DNA of 64,000 nt. Origin: Cryptosporangium phraense. Its GTDB lineage: Bacteria; Actinomycetota; Actinomycetes; Mycobacteriales; Cryptosporangiaceae. Where the stretch lies: the NCBI RefSeq assembly GCF_006912135.1, contig NZ_VIRS01000003.1, positions 1-64,000 on the forward strand, read 5' to 3'. A model generated the notes under the pieces. It searched no databases. It was not told where the DNA came from and worked only from the letters and a program-made list of their open reading frames with translations. Below are positions 10,814 through 19,672 of the stretch, piece by piece (within the stretch, counting starts at the first letter, position 1; each line of letters begins with the position of its first letter). A program made the translations under genes and the position numbers.

Positions 10814-11580
10814 CCGACATCGAGGTCGACCGCGACGGCGCGGTGCTGACGATCAGGCTCAACCGGCCGGAGCGGCTGAACTCGGTCACGACCGCGGTGC
10901 TCGACGACCTCGCCGACCTGCTCGAGGAGGCGGCCGCCGACGCGGACGTGCGGGTCATCGTGCTGGCCGGGAACGGCCGGGCGTTCAGCTCCGGCGCCGA
11001 CCTCAAGGAAGGCGCGACGAACGGGCGGCCGGGTACCGACACGATCCTGGCCGCCAACCGGGTCGTCCGGGCCCTGCGTGACGCGCGCCAGCCGACGGTC
11101 GCGGCCGTGCACGGGCCGGCCGTGGGCGTCGGGTGTTCGCTGGCGCTGGCCTGCGATCTGGTGCTGGCCTCGTCGGACGCGTACTTCCTGCTGTCGTTCA
11201 CCAGCATCGGCCTGATGCCCGACGGCGGGGCGACCGCGCTGGTGCCGACGTCGATCGGGCGGGCCAGGGCGATGGCGATGGCGCTGGTCCCGGAGCGGAT
11301 CCGGGCCGCCGAGGCGCTGGCCTGGGGGCTGATCTATCGCGTGGTCGAGGCGGACGAGCTCGACTCGTCGCTCAAGGCGCTGACCGAGCGGCTCGCGACC
11401 GGCGCGCCGCTGGCGCTGGCCGCCACGAAGCGGGCGATCAACGAGTCGACGCTCGGCGCGCTCGAGCCGGCGCTGGGGCGCGAGCTCGAGAACCAGGGGC
11501 GGCTGCTGCAGACCGACGACCTGGCCGAGGCCGTGGTGGCCTTCGCGGAGAAGCGTCCGCCGAAGTTCACCGGAGCCTGA
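10810..11580 (+). CDS. Enoyl-CoA hydratase/isomerase family protein
   Basis: 256 residues, crotonase fold. The oxyanion-hole segments are AFSSGADLKEG and HGPAVGVGCSLALACD. The hydratase Glu of GGGxE is Ser here (GVGCSLAL) and the second Glu position reads GLMPDGG, as in PaaG-like isomerases, so isomerase or another crotonase activity is as likely as hydration. It is the last gene of the thiolase operon and is coupled to the 27-codon ORF by ATGA. Confidence 0.85.
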
Positions 11581-11588
11581 GGCAGGCT

Positions 11589-11633
11589 CCCGGCCGCGGG
11601 CCGGGCCGGGCCGCGGGAGGCGGCCCGGCCGGG
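11589..11633. terminator. GC-rich inverted repeats between convergent genes
   Basis: CCCGGCC (11589-11595) pairs with GGCCGGG (11627-11633), with further nested GGCC/GGGCC arms inside. It sits between the hydratase stop and the convergent gene's stop. No T tract follows, so it is only a possible bidirectional terminator. Confidence 0.35.
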
Positions 11634-11639
11634 TACGGG

Positions 11640-12608
11640 CTACGGGAGCGGGATGCTGACCGCGGTGTAGGGGGTGGCGGGCGTCGGCGTGGTCGTGAAG
11701 CGCGCGTTCGGCGTGTAGAGGCGGTCGCGGTAGACGGCGAGCGTCGTCGGGACGTCGAACCGGGGGTCGGTGATGAGCGCCGTCACGGTCGCGGAGTCCC
11801 GGTGCAGGTCGAGCGCCGCGATCAGGTTCATCCGGTTCTGGACGACGAACAGCGTCTGTCCGATCCGGAGCAGCCCGTCGCCGTTGGTGGCCAGGTAGGG
11901 CTGCCCGTCCTTGGTGACGCGGATTTCCTTGCTCACGCCGGAGGCCGGGTCGACGCGGAACAGCTTGCCGGTCGTCGACTGGACGATGATCAGACCGGTG
12001 CCGTCCGGCGTCCGGGCGATGCCGTTGGCGTTGTTGCCCTCCGCCGTGTAGACGATGTCGCCGGTCAGCGGGATCGTCGTGACGTCCTTCTGGCCGGGGT
12101 TCTTCGTCGACAGGTCCACCCGGTAGAGCTGCTGTTGCCGGGAGTCGGTGAAGTACGCGGCCGACCGGGTGAGCACGACGTCGTTGACGAACGTGTCGGT
12201 CTCCTTCGTGAACGTGAAGGCGGCCAGCGTCTTGCCGCTGTGCACGTCGACGATCCGGCCGTTGCCGGCCGCGCCGCCCGCGACGAACAGTCGCCCGCGG
12301 TCGTCGAGCTTCAGGCCGACCGACGGGGTGCCGGGACCCTGCGCGACGACCGTCGACTTCCCCGACTTCAGGTCGACCCGGAGGATGTCGCCGTCGGCGA
12401 GCGAGCCGAAGTAGGCGACCGGCTGACGGCCGATCGCGATGCCCTCGGGCCGGAAGCCGTCGGGCAGCGGGTACGTCGTCTGGGCGGCGCGGGTGGTCGG
12501 CGCGGCCGCGGCCGCGGGGCTGATGAACGTGGTGGCCGATACGCCGGTGAGTAGCGCGGCGGCGAGGGCGACGCGCGCGGTGGACTTCCTGACCGTGTGG
12601 GCATCCAT
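11640..12608 (-). CDS. Secreted SMP-30/gluconolactonase-like beta-propeller protein
   Basis: 322 residues. A signal peptide (R/K at residues 7-12, hydrophobic ALAAALLTGVSATTF, then an Ala-rich cleavage region near 35) directs export. The rest is a repeated YWTD/NHL-like propeller with blades such as GRLFVAGGAAGNGRIVDV, NDVVLTRSAAYFTDS, NANGIARTPDGTGLIIVQ. Members bind a divalent metal and hydrolyse lactones or only bind ligand; the activity is not clear here. An inverted repeat lies 10 bases before the start. Confidence 0.75.
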   Translation of the reverse strand: MDAHTVRKSTARVALAAALLTGVSATTFISPAAAAAPTTRAAQTTYPLPDGFRPEGIAIGRQPVAYFGSLADGDILRVDLKSGKSTVVAQGPGTPSVGLKLDDRGRLFVAGGAAGNGRIVDVHSGKTLAAFTFTKETDTFVNDVVLTRSAAYFTDSRQQQLYRVDLSTKNPGQKDVTTIPLTGDIVYTAEGNNANGIARTPDGTGLIIVQSTTGKLFRVDPASGVSKEIRVTKDGQPYLATNGDGLLRIGQTLFVVQNRMNLIAALDLHRDSATVTALITDPRFDVPTTLAVYRDRLYTPNARFTTTPTPATPYTAVSIPLP

Positions 12609-12617
12609 GACGCGAAG

Positions 12618-12635
12618 CTACTACAGCATTGTGTA
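12618..12635. promoter_or_regulatory. Inverted repeat upstream of the propeller gene
   Basis: ACTACA-N6-TGTAGT is a perfect palindrome placed 10 bases before the start codon at 12608 and 3 bases from the stop of the quinone oxidoreductase. Its position would cover a leaderless promoter. The binding protein is unknown. Confidence 0.4.
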
Positions 12636-12637
12636 GT

Positions 12638-13603
12638 TCACAGCGTGAGAAGCACGCGTCCGTGCTGTGCCCGGGCGTCGAGGATCCGATGCGCCTCCAC
12701 CGCTTCGGCCAGCGGGAGGCGGGCGTGGACGTGCGTCCGCAGGCGCCCGTCGGCGAGCATGCCGGCGAGTTCGGCCAGCTCGTCCCGGACGACGTCCGGA
12801 GCCGCGGCCCGGCGGCCCAGGATCGAGTAGGCGAGCACCGATCGGAGCGGGAACAGGCTGGTCACCGGAATCTCGACCAGCTCGCCGCCGGCCGCCCCGT
12901 ACACGACGGCCCGGCCGGTCGGCGCGAGCAGCTCCAGGCTCCGCCGCAGGACGTCCCCGCCGTTGGCGTCGAGGACGAGGTCGACGCCGGGCGTGACCTT
13001 CTCGAACCAGGCCGGGTCGGTGTGGTCGATCGCCACGTCGGCGCCCCACTCGCGGGCGAAGTCGAGTTTGGCCGGTGAGCTCGCGGTGGCGATCACGGAT
13101 CCGGCGCCCAGCAGCCGCGCCAGCTGCACGATCAGATGGCCGATGCCGCCGGCCGCCGCGTGCACGAGCACGGTCTCTCCGGGCGCCAGCCGGCCGGTCC
13201 GTAGCAGGCCCAGTGCCACCGGGGCCGACGTCGGCAGCATGCTCGCCGCCCCGTCGTCGAGCTCGTCGGGCACCGGGACGAGCCAGGCGGCGTCCGCGAC
13301 GCTGTAGTCCGCGAACGCGCCCTCGGCCACCAGCGCCGCGACCCGGCGTCCGCGCAGCCCCTCGTCGACGTCCGGCCCGACCGCGTCGACGACGCCGACG
13401 ACGTCGCCGCCGGGGGAGCCGGGCAGCGGCCGGGCGAACAGCGCGCCGCTGCTCGGTCCCCGCCGGAAGCGCGTGTCGACGAAGTTGGCGCCGATCGCCT
13501 CGGCCCGGATCCGGACCTGGCCCGCACCGGGCTCGGGGACCGGCGCGTCCTCGAGTGTCAGTACCTCGGGCCCGCCGTACTCGGTGTAGTGGACACGGCG
13601 CAT
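12638..13603 (-). CDS. NADPH:quinone oxidoreductase-like MDR-family protein
   Basis: 321 residues. An N-terminal GroES-like domain (YGGPEVLTLEDAPVPEPGAGQVRIR) is followed by a Rossmann domain with HAAAGGIGHLIVQLARLLGA, the quinone-oxidoreductase form of the nucleotide motif. The structural zinc Cys residues of alcohol dehydrogenases are absent, as expected for this subfamily. It is divergent from a TetR gene across a pair of palindromes, the usual layout for a regulator and its electrophile- or quinone-responsive target. Confidence 0.88.
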   Translation of the reverse strand: MRRVHYTEYGGPEVLTLEDAPVPEPGAGQVRIRAEAIGANFVDTRFRRGPSSGALFARPLPGSPGGDVVGVVDAVGPDVDEGLRGRRVAALVAEGAFADYSVADAAWLVPVPDELDDGAASMLPTSAPVALGLLRTGRLAPGETVLVHAAAGGIGHLIVQLARLLGAGSVIATASSPAKLDFAREWGADVAIDHTDPAWFEKVTPGVDLVLDANGGDVLRRSLELLAPTGRAVVYGAAGGELVEIPVTSLFPLRSVLAYSILGRRAAAPDVVRDELAELAGMLADGRLRTHVHARLPLAEAVEAHRILDARAQHGRVLLTL

Positions 13604-13621
13604 CGGAGCCTCCCGTTAAAG

Positions 13622-13663
13622 TGGACCAGCGGTCAACCTCGACCGTAGTGGACCGGCGGTCCA
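13622..13663. promoter_or_regulatory. Paired TetR operators
   Basis: Two copies of the same palindrome: TGGACC-AGC-GGTCAA (13622-13636) and the perfect TGGACC-GGC-GGTCCA (13649-13663), centres 27 bases apart. They occupy the gap between the divergent quinone oxidoreductase and TetR genes, so both promoters would be covered. Confidence 0.75.
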
Positions 13664-13679
13664 TTTAAAAGGGGAGTCG

Positions 13680-14279
13680 ATGCCACCTCGTCGTGAACGG
13701 GCCGACGCGGCTCGGAACCGGGTCGCGATCCTGCGCGCGACCGAGTCGCTGCTCGCCCGTCAGCGGCCGGAGGCGATCTCGATGGAGCTCGTCGCGGCCG
13801 AGGCCGGGGTCGGGAAGGGCACGGTGTTCCACCGGTTCGGCAGCCGGATGGGGCTGATGGTCGCGCTCATGCAGGAGCGCGCGCTCGCGCTCCGGGAGGC
13901 CGTCGACGGCGGCCCGCCGCCGCTGGGCCCCGGCGCGCCGCCGGCCGACCGTCTCGAGGCCTTTCTGGACGCGGTGGTAGACGTGGTCGCGCGCAACAAG
14001 AACCTGCTGGCGGCGCTCGGTCACGCCGAGGCGGTGGCCCCGCACGACGAGGCGACGCTGGCCGAGCACCCCGTCTACGTGTTCTGGCACGGTCACGTGG
14101 CCGAGCTGCTGACCGCAGCCGGCCAGCCGACGGCGGGTGCCAATGCCGGGACGGTGGCGCACCTGCTGCTGGCCCCGTTGCGCAGCGGCGCGGTGCTCGA
14201 CCTTCTCGAGGCCGACCGGGCCGGCGACGTCAAGGCCGGCCTGCGGGCGCTGGCCCGCGGTGCGCTCGCCGGCCACTGA
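13680..14279 (+). CDS. TetR-family regulator, divergent from quinone oxidoreductase
   Basis: 199 residues. The N-terminal helix-turn-helix contains RVAILRATESLLARQRP and GVGKGTVFHRFGSRMGLM. SD GGGGAG is just upstream of the ATG. It very likely represses itself and the divergent oxidoreductase through the two TGGACC palindromes between them. The inducer is unknown. Confidence 0.85.
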   Translation: MPPRRERADAARNRVAILRATESLLARQRPEAISMELVAAEAGVGKGTVFHRFGSRMGLMVALMQERALALREAVDGGPPPLGPGAPPADRLEAFLDAVVDVVARNKNLLAALGHAEAVAPHDEATLAEHPVYVFWHGHVAELLTAAGQPTAGANAGTVAHLLLAPLRSGAVLDLLEADRAGDVKAGLRALARGALAGH

Positions 14280-14350
14280 CCGGCCGGCCGGAGGCCGCGC
14301 GGAGGCGTCGGCCCGCGGTTGGCCGGCGCTGCTGGTGATATGACCGGGGG

Positions 14351-14812
14351 GTGACCTCGCCACTCGAAGATGACGTCGACCGCACGCTCGTCGCGCAGCT
14401 GGCCGCCGACGGCCGCGCCACGCTCTCGACGCTGGCCGCCGCGGCCGGACTGTCGGTCTCGGCCACTCAGGCCCGGGTCCGGCGCCTGGAGCAGCGCGGG
14501 GTCATCCGCGGCTACGCGGCCGACGTCGATCCAGAGGCGCTCGGCCTGCCGCTCGCCGCGTTCGTCGCGATCACTCCGCTCGACCCGGCGCAGCCCGACG
14601 ACGCCCCGGCCCGGCTGGCCGAGCTCGACGCGGTCGAGGCCTGCTACTCGGTCGCCGGCGAGGAGAGCTACCTCCTGCTCGTCCGGGTCCCGTCCCCGCG
14701 CGCCCTCGACGACCTCCTCACCGAGATCCGCCAGGTCGCCAACGTCCGCACCCGCACCACCGTCGTCCTACAAACGTTCTTCGAGAGGGCGGCCCGCCCA
14801 GAACGACGCTGA
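14351..14812 (+). CDS. Lrp/AsnC-family regulator of lysine catabolism
   Basis: 153 residues from GTG. An AsnC-type helix-turn-helix (DRTLVAQLAADGRATLSTLAAAAGLSVSATQ) is followed by the RAM ligand-binding domain (FVAITPLDP, ACYSVAGEESYLLLVRV). In Mycobacterium tuberculosis an lrp gene likewise sits immediately upstream of lat in the same direction, which supports control of the lysine operon here. A hairpin terminator separates it from lat, so lat has its own promoter. Confidence 0.85.
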   Translation: MTSPLEDDVDRTLVAQLAADGRATLSTLAAAAGLSVSATQARVRRLEQRGVIRGYAADVDPEALGLPLAAFVAITPLDPAQPDDAPARLAELDAVEACYSVAGEESYLLLVRVPSPRALDDLLTEIRQVANVRTRTTVVLQTFFERAARPERR

Positions 14813-14848
14813 CAGCCGCGCCACCCTGGGCGGGCTCCAGGTCAGAAC

Positions 14849-14869
14849 CCGGCGCGCTTCGCGCGCCGG
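14849..14869 (+). terminator. Hairpin after the lrp gene
   Basis: CCGGCGCGC-TTC-GCGCGCCGG, a perfect 9-bp stem with a 3-base loop, 36 bases after the lrp stop. A weak A/T-containing stretch follows rather than a clear T run. Confidence 0.6.
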
Positions 14870-14918
14870 AAAGTATGCGGCGAGCATGCGGACTACAGGA
14901 AATATTGCGGGAGAAACA

Positions 14919-14947
14919 TTGTGAAACCGTAAAGATCGTCTTAGCGT
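14919..14947 (+). promoter_or_regulatory. Leaderless lat promoter with direct repeats
   Basis: TTGTGA (14919-14924), 17 bases, TAGCGT (14942-14947); ATG 14954 lies 6 bases further, so the message should begin at or next to the start codon. Two direct repeats GAAATATTG (14899-14907) and GAAACATTG (14913-14921), 14 bases apart, overlap the -35 and are candidate Lrp sites. The stretch is clearly A/T-richer than its surroundings. Confidence 0.55.
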
Positions 14948-14953
14948 TGTGTC

Positions 14954-16285
14954 ATGACTCAGATCGTGGATTCCCCGCAGGCGGTCCGAGCAGGCTCCGT
15001 GCACGCCGTGATCGGCAAGCACCTCCTGGCCGACGGATTCGACCTCGTACTCGACCTCGACGCCTCGCACGGCTCGACGCTCGTCGATGCCCGCGACGGC
15101 CACGAGTACCTCGACCTCTTCACGTTCTTCGCGTCCTCCGCGCTGGGCATGAACCACCCGGCGCTCGCCGGCGACGAGACGTTCCGCGCCGACCTGCTGC
15201 GGGCCGCGCTGAACAAGCCCAGCAACTCCGACATCTACACCGTCGAGATGGCCCGGTTCGTCGAGACGTTCGCCGAGGTCCTCGGCGACGAGCGGCTCCC
15301 GCACCTGTTCTTCATCGAGGGCGGCGGCCTGGCCGTCGAGAACGCGCTCAAGGTCGCGTTCGACTGGAAGAGCCGCTGGAACGAGGCCCACGGCATCGAC
15401 CCGGCGCTCGGCACCCGCATCCTCCACCTCGAGCACGCGTTCCACGGCCGCACCGGCTACACGATGTCGCTCACGAACACCGACCCGAACAAGGTCGCGC
15501 GCTTCCCGAAGTTCGACTGGCCCCGGATCCCGGCGCCGTACGTCCGGGACGGCGTGGACGTCGAGCAGGCCGAGAAGGAAGCCCTGGAGCTGGCCCGGGA
15601 AGCGTTCGAGGCCCACCCGCACGACATCGCGGCCGCGATCATGGAGCCGATCCAGGGCGAGGGCGGCGACCACCACTTCCGCCCGGAGTTCGTCCGGGCC
15701 CTCCGCGACCTGTGCCACGAGCACGACGCGCTGTTCATCCTCGACGAGGTCCAGAGCGGCGTCGGCCTGACCGGCACCAACTGGGCCTTCCAGCAGCTCG
15801 GCGTCGTCCCCGACGTCGTCGCGTTCGGCAAGAAGACGCAGGTCTGCGGCATCATGGCCGGCGGCCGCGTCGACGAGGTCGCCGACAACGTGTTCGCGGT
15901 CAGCTCCCGGCTCAACTCCACCTGGGGTGGCAACCTCACCGACATGGTGCGGGCCCGCCGGATCCTCGAGGTCGTCCGCGACGAGAAACTCGTCTCCCGG
16001 GCCGCCGTTCTCGGCGATCGGCTCCAAACCCTCTTGCGGACGCTCGGCGAGCGGCACGAAGCCGTGACCAACGTCCGCGGACGCGGGCTGATGTGTGCCT
16101 TCACGCTGCCCGACGCGGCGACGCGGGACGCGCTGATCGAGGGGCTGCGGCTCGACGAGAGCGTGCTCGCGCTGGGCTGTGGAAACCGGAGCGTCCGCTT
16201 CCGTCCGGCCCTGACGATCAGCGAGGCTGAACTGGACGCCGGAGTCGCGGCGATCGACCGGGTCCTGAGCCGTCTGGAGGCGTAG
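14954..16285 (+). CDS. lat: L-lysine 6-transaminase
   Basis: 443 residues, class III PLP aminotransferase. It moves the epsilon-amino group of lysine to 2-oxoglutarate, giving 2-aminoadipate 6-semialdehyde, which cyclises to piperideine-6-carboxylate. Motifs that mark Lat rather than other omega-transaminases are FFIEGGGLAVENALKVAFDWK, HAFHGRTGYTMSLTNTDPNK, the Asp of FILDEVQSGVG and the PLP Lys in FGKKTQVCGIM. The following genes continue the pathway. The stop shares one base with the next start (TAGTG). Confidence 0.94.
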   Translation: MTQIVDSPQAVRAGSVHAVIGKHLLADGFDLVLDLDASHGSTLVDARDGHEYLDLFTFFASSALGMNHPALAGDETFRADLLRAALNKPSNSDIYTVEMARFVETFAEVLGDERLPHLFFIEGGGLAVENALKVAFDWKSRWNEAHGIDPALGTRILHLEHAFHGRTGYTMSLTNTDPNKVARFPKFDWPRIPAPYVRDGVDVEQAEKEALELAREAFEAHPHDIAAAIMEPIQGEGGDHHFRPEFVRALRDLCHEHDALFILDEVQSGVGLTGTNWAFQQLGVVPDVVAFGKKTQVCGIMAGGRVDEVADNVFAVSSRLNSTWGGNLTDMVRARRILEVVRDEKLVSRAAVLGDRLQTLLRTLGERHEAVTNVRGRGLMCAFTLPDAATRDALIEGLRLDESVLALGCGNRSVRFRPALTISEAELDAGVAAIDRVLSRLEA

Positions 16286-17766
16286 TGCAGCAGTGGGAGT
16301 TGCGGGCGGCGTTCGCCCGCTCCCTGTCGGAGATGTACGGGCGGGAGGTGCCCGCCTATACGACGCTGCTGCGGGTGTCGGCCGAGGTCAACGCCGACGT
16401 CCTGGCCGAGCGCGGTGCGGACGCCGAGCGGCTGGGCAGCATCGGCCGGGTCACCGCCGAGCGGCACGGCGCGATCCGGGTCGGGACGCCGGAGGAGTTG
16501 CGTCAGGTCGGCCGGATCTTCGCCGGGTTCGGCATGCACCCGGTGGGGTTCTACGACCTGCGTGACGCGTCGGCGTCCTCGGTGCCGGTGGTGTCGACGG
16601 CGTTCCGGCCGCTCGACGCGGGCGAGCTCGCCCGCAACCCGTTCCGGGTCTTCACGTCGGTGCTGGTCACCGACGACCGCCGGTTCTTCTCGGCGTCGCT
16701 GCAGGAGCGGCTGGAGACGTTTCTGGCCCGGCGTCAGCTGTTCCCGCCCCGGGTTCTCGAGCTGGCCGCGCGAGCCGAGAGTGACCACGGTCTCGGGGGG
16801 AGCGACGCGGCCGAGTTCGTCGAGGCGGCCACGGCCTGCTTCGCGCTGTCGCGGGAGCCGATCGACCGGGGCTGGTACGACGAGCTGGCCCGGATCTCGG
16901 CGGTGGCCGCCGACATCGGCGGGGTGTCGTCCACGCACATCAACCACCTCACGCCCCGGGTGCTCGACATCGACGAGCTCTACCGGCGGATGACCGATCT
17001 CGGCGTCACGATGATCGACGAGATCCAGGGGCCACCGGCCTGGGAGGGCCCGGACGTCCTGCTCCGGCAGACGTCGTTCCGGGCCCTGGCCGAGCCGCGC
17101 GGGTTCACCGACGGGCCGGGCGAGCTGCGGGTCCGGTTCGGCGAGGTCGAGGCCCGCGGTATCGCGCTGACCGCGGCCGGGCGGTCCCTGTACGACGAGT
17201 TGCTGGCCGAGGTCGACGCCCGCCGCGCCGCCTCGGGCCGCCCACGCACGGAGGTGGCGGCCGAGGTCTGGCGCGAGCGCCTCCCGGCCACCGAGGAGGA
17301 CCTCGACCGCCGAGGCCTCGGCGCGTTCACCTACCGCGCGGCCGCGGACGCCCCGGACCGGCTGCGCGCGCTCCGCGCGGCCGACCGGGAGGTGCTCGCG
17401 CGAGGCGCGGTTCGCGCCGAGGAGGCCGCGCGCGTCGGCGCGACGCCCAGCGCTCCCGCGCCCGCCGCCGCTGCCCCGGGCGCCCTTGAAGCCGCCGGGG
17501 CCGGGCCCGACGTGCACGCGCTCGTCGCGGCCGGGATCGCGGTGCGCGAACCCATCGTCTACGAGGACTTCCTGCCCCGGTCGGCGGCGGGCATCTTCCA
17601 GTCCAATCTCACCGACGCCGGGCAGCGCGACGACGCGCTCACCGGCACCGCCCGGGACGTCGGGTGGATGAGCGACGCGCTCGGCCGAGACGTCGCTGAC
17701 CCCATCGTCCGCAATGAAGAACTGACGCGCGCCTCGCTGCAGGCGCTCACCCTGGAGATCTCATGA
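16285..17766 (+). CDS. hglS: 2-oxoadipate dioxygenase/decarboxylase (HglS, DUF1338)
   Basis: 493 residues. The family converts 2-oxoadipate to D-2-hydroxyglutarate with Fe(II) and O2. Expected ligands are present: His61 with the specificity Arg65 in ERHGAIR, a His in STHINHLTPR (218 or 221), and Glu287 in RFGEVEARG, inside a VOC-like fold. Residues ~380-405 form an Ala/Pro-rich loop longer than needed. The C-terminal REPIVYEDFLPRSAAGIFQSN segment is typical. It lies between lat and pcd and overlaps pcd by ATGA, which makes the assignment firm. M. tuberculosis has a related gene in the same place. Confidence 0.87.
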   Translation: MQQWELRAAFARSLSEMYGREVPAYTTLLRVSAEVNADVLAERGADAERLGSIGRVTAERHGAIRVGTPEELRQVGRIFAGFGMHPVGFYDLRDASASSVPVVSTAFRPLDAGELARNPFRVFTSVLVTDDRRFFSASLQERLETFLARRQLFPPRVLELAARAESDHGLGGSDAAEFVEAATACFALSREPIDRGWYDELARISAVAADIGGVSSTHINHLTPRVLDIDELYRRMTDLGVTMIDEIQGPPAWEGPDVLLRQTSFRALAEPRGFTDGPGELRVRFGEVEARGIALTAAGRSLYDELLAEVDARRAASGRPRTEVAAEVWRERLPATEEDLDRRGLGAFTYRAAADAPDRLRALRAADREVLARGAVRAEEAARVGATPSAPAPAAAAPGALEAAGAGPDVHALVAAGIAVREPIVYEDFLPRSAAGIFQSNLTDAGQRDDALTGTARDVGWMSDALGRDVADPIVRNEELTRASLQALTLEIS

Positions 17767-19271
17767 TCGACCTGCACGAGAGCGCGCGGAACGCGCTCAA
17801 GGCCTGTGGCGTCGCGGACGCCGCGCTGACCGGACCGCTGCCGGTCCGGACGCCGCTGACCGGCGAGGAGCTGCTGTCCGTGCACGAGGCCGACGCGGCC
17901 GAGACGGCCGCCGCGATCGCCGCCGCGCACGCCGCGTACCTGGAGTGGCGGGTCGTGCCCGCCCCGGTCCGCGGCGCGCTGGTGAAGACGCTCGGACGCC
18001 TGATCGGCGAGCACAAGGACGAACTGGCCACGCTGGTGACGCTGGAAGCGGGCAAGATCCGCTCCGAGGCGCTCGGTGAGGTCCAGGAGATGATCGACGT
18101 CTGCGACTTCGCGGTCGGGCTGTCCCGGCAGCTGTACGGGCGGACGATGCCGTCCGAGCGCCCCGGGCACCGGCTCATGGAGACCTGGCACCCGCTCGGC
18201 GTCGTCGGCGTGATCTCGGCGTTCAACTTCCCGGTCGCGGTCTGGTCGTGGAACACCGCGGTTGCGCTGGTCTGCGGCGACGCCGTGGTCTGGAAGCCGT
18301 CGGAGAAGACGCCGCTGACCGCGCTGGCCTGCTCCGCGCTGCTCGACCGGGCGATCGCCGAGCACTCCGCGCCCGCGGATCTCCATCGCGTGGTGATCGG
18401 TGCGCGGGAGGTCGGCGAGGCGCTCGTCGACTCGCCGCTGGTGCCGTTGGTCTCCGCTACCGGCTCGACCCGGATGGGGCGCGAGGTCGGTCCGCGGGTC
18501 GCGGCGAGGTTCGGCCGCAGCCTGCTGGAGCTGGGCGGCAACAACGCCGCGGTCGTCACGCCGTCGGCCGATCTGGACCTCACGACGCGGGCCGTGGTGT
18601 TCGCGGCGGCCGGTACCGCGGGCCAGCGGTGCACGACGCTGCGCCGGCTGATCGTCCACTCGTCGGTGGTCGACGAGCTGCTCGGAAAGCTGACGAGCGC
18701 CTACGGAAAGCTGCCGATCGGGTCCCCGCTGGACGGCGACACGCTGGTGGGCCCGCTGGTGGACGCGGCGGCGTATTCAGCGATGAACTCCGCGCTCGAC
18801 GCGGCCCGGGCCGACGGGGGAGAGGTGCTCGTCGGCGGAGGGCGTCGTCAGGTCGCCGGTGCCGAAGGGGGCTACTACGCCGAGCCGGCGATCGTCCGCA
18901 TGCCCGCGCAGACGGACGTCGTACGGACCGAGACGTTCGCGCCGATCCTGTACGTCCTGACCTACGAGACGTTCGACGAGGCGATCGCGCTGCACAACGA
19001 CGTGCCGCAGGGCCTGTCGTCCGGAGTCTTCACGCGGGACCAGCAGGAAGCGGAGCGGTTCCTGGCCGCCGACGGAGCCGACTGCGGGATCGTGAACGTC
19101 AACATCGGCACGTCCGGCGCGGAGATCGGCGGAGCGTTCGGCGGCGAGAAGGAGACCGGAGGCGGCCGCGAGTCCGGGTCGGACGCCTGGAAGGCGTACA
19201 TGCGCCGGGCGACGAACACCGTGAACGCCTCGGGCCAATTGCTGCTCGCCCAGGACGTGTCGTTCGTGTAA
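17763..19271 (+). CDS. pcd: L-piperideine-6-carboxylate (aminoadipate semialdehyde) dehydrogenase
   Basis: 502 residues, aldehyde dehydrogenase of the ALDH7 type. The NAD-binding HPLGVVGVISAFNFPVAVW, catalytic Glu in LELGGNNAAVV, catalytic Cys in AGTAGQRCTTLRR and the C-terminal GGAFGGEKETGGGRESGSDAWK are all present. It oxidises aminoadipate semialdehyde to L-2-aminoadipate. The start overlaps the hglS stop by 4 bases. An aminotransferase turning 2-aminoadipate into 2-oxoadipate is not in the window. Confidence 0.92.
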   Translation: MIDLHESARNALKACGVADAALTGPLPVRTPLTGEELLSVHEADAAETAAAIAAAHAAYLEWRVVPAPVRGALVKTLGRLIGEHKDELATLVTLEAGKIRSEALGEVQEMIDVCDFAVGLSRQLYGRTMPSERPGHRLMETWHPLGVVGVISAFNFPVAVWSWNTAVALVCGDAVVWKPSEKTPLTALACSALLDRAIAEHSAPADLHRVVIGAREVGEALVDSPLVPLVSATGSTRMGREVGPRVAARFGRSLLELGGNNAAVVTPSADLDLTTRAVVFAAAGTAGQRCTTLRRLIVHSSVVDELLGKLTSAYGKLPIGSPLDGDTLVGPLVDAAAYSAMNSALDAARADGGEVLVGGGRRQVAGAEGGYYAEPAIVRMPAQTDVVRTETFAPILYVLTYETFDEAIALHNDVPQGLSSGVFTRDQQEAERFLAADGADCGIVNVNIGTSGAEIGGAFGGEKETGGGRESGSDAWKAYMRRATNTVNASGQLLLAQDVSFV

Positions 19272-19282
19272 TCCTGCTCGGC

Positions 19283-19672
19283 GTGGACGGTTCGCTGGAA
19301 GTCGTCATCCTCCCGGTCCGGGACGTGGACGCGTCGAAGCGGTTCTACGCCTCGCAGCTGGGGTTCGCGGTCGACCTCGACATGGGTGAGGGCGAGAACC
19401 GGTTCGTGCAGCTCACCGCGGCCGGCTCGGGGTGCTCGGTGCAGCTGAAGCCGGGCGATGACACCGGCGGCCGGCCCGCGCTCGTGTTCGTCGTCGCCGA
19501 CGTGGACGTGGCCCGGGCCGAGCTGGCCGGTGCCGGTGTGGCGGTCAGCCCGGTGCAGCACTTCGAGGGCGCGGACCGCGTCGACGGGCGCGGCGGACCG
19601 TGGAACTCGTTCGTGTTCTTCGACGACCCCGACGGTTACTCCTGGACGATCCAGGAGCGCCCGGCCGACTGA
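19283..19672 (+). CDS. VOC-family (glyoxalase-like) protein
   Basis: 129 residues from GTG 19283, 11 bases after the pcd stop. One vicinal-oxygen-chelate unit pair is visible: LPVRDVDASKRFYASQLGF at the start and NSFVFFDDPDGYSWTIQE at the end, with a possible Glu ligand. The substrate is unknown; position suggests co-transcription with the lysine genes. The 3' end overlaps the convergent deacetylase gene by 37 bases. Confidence 0.75.
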   Translation: MDGSLEVVILPVRDVDASKRFYASQLGFAVDLDMGEGENRFVQLTAAGSGCSVQLKPGDDTGGRPALVFVVADVDVARAELAGAGVAVSPVQHFEGADRVDGRGGPWNSFVFFDDPDGYSWTIQERPAD

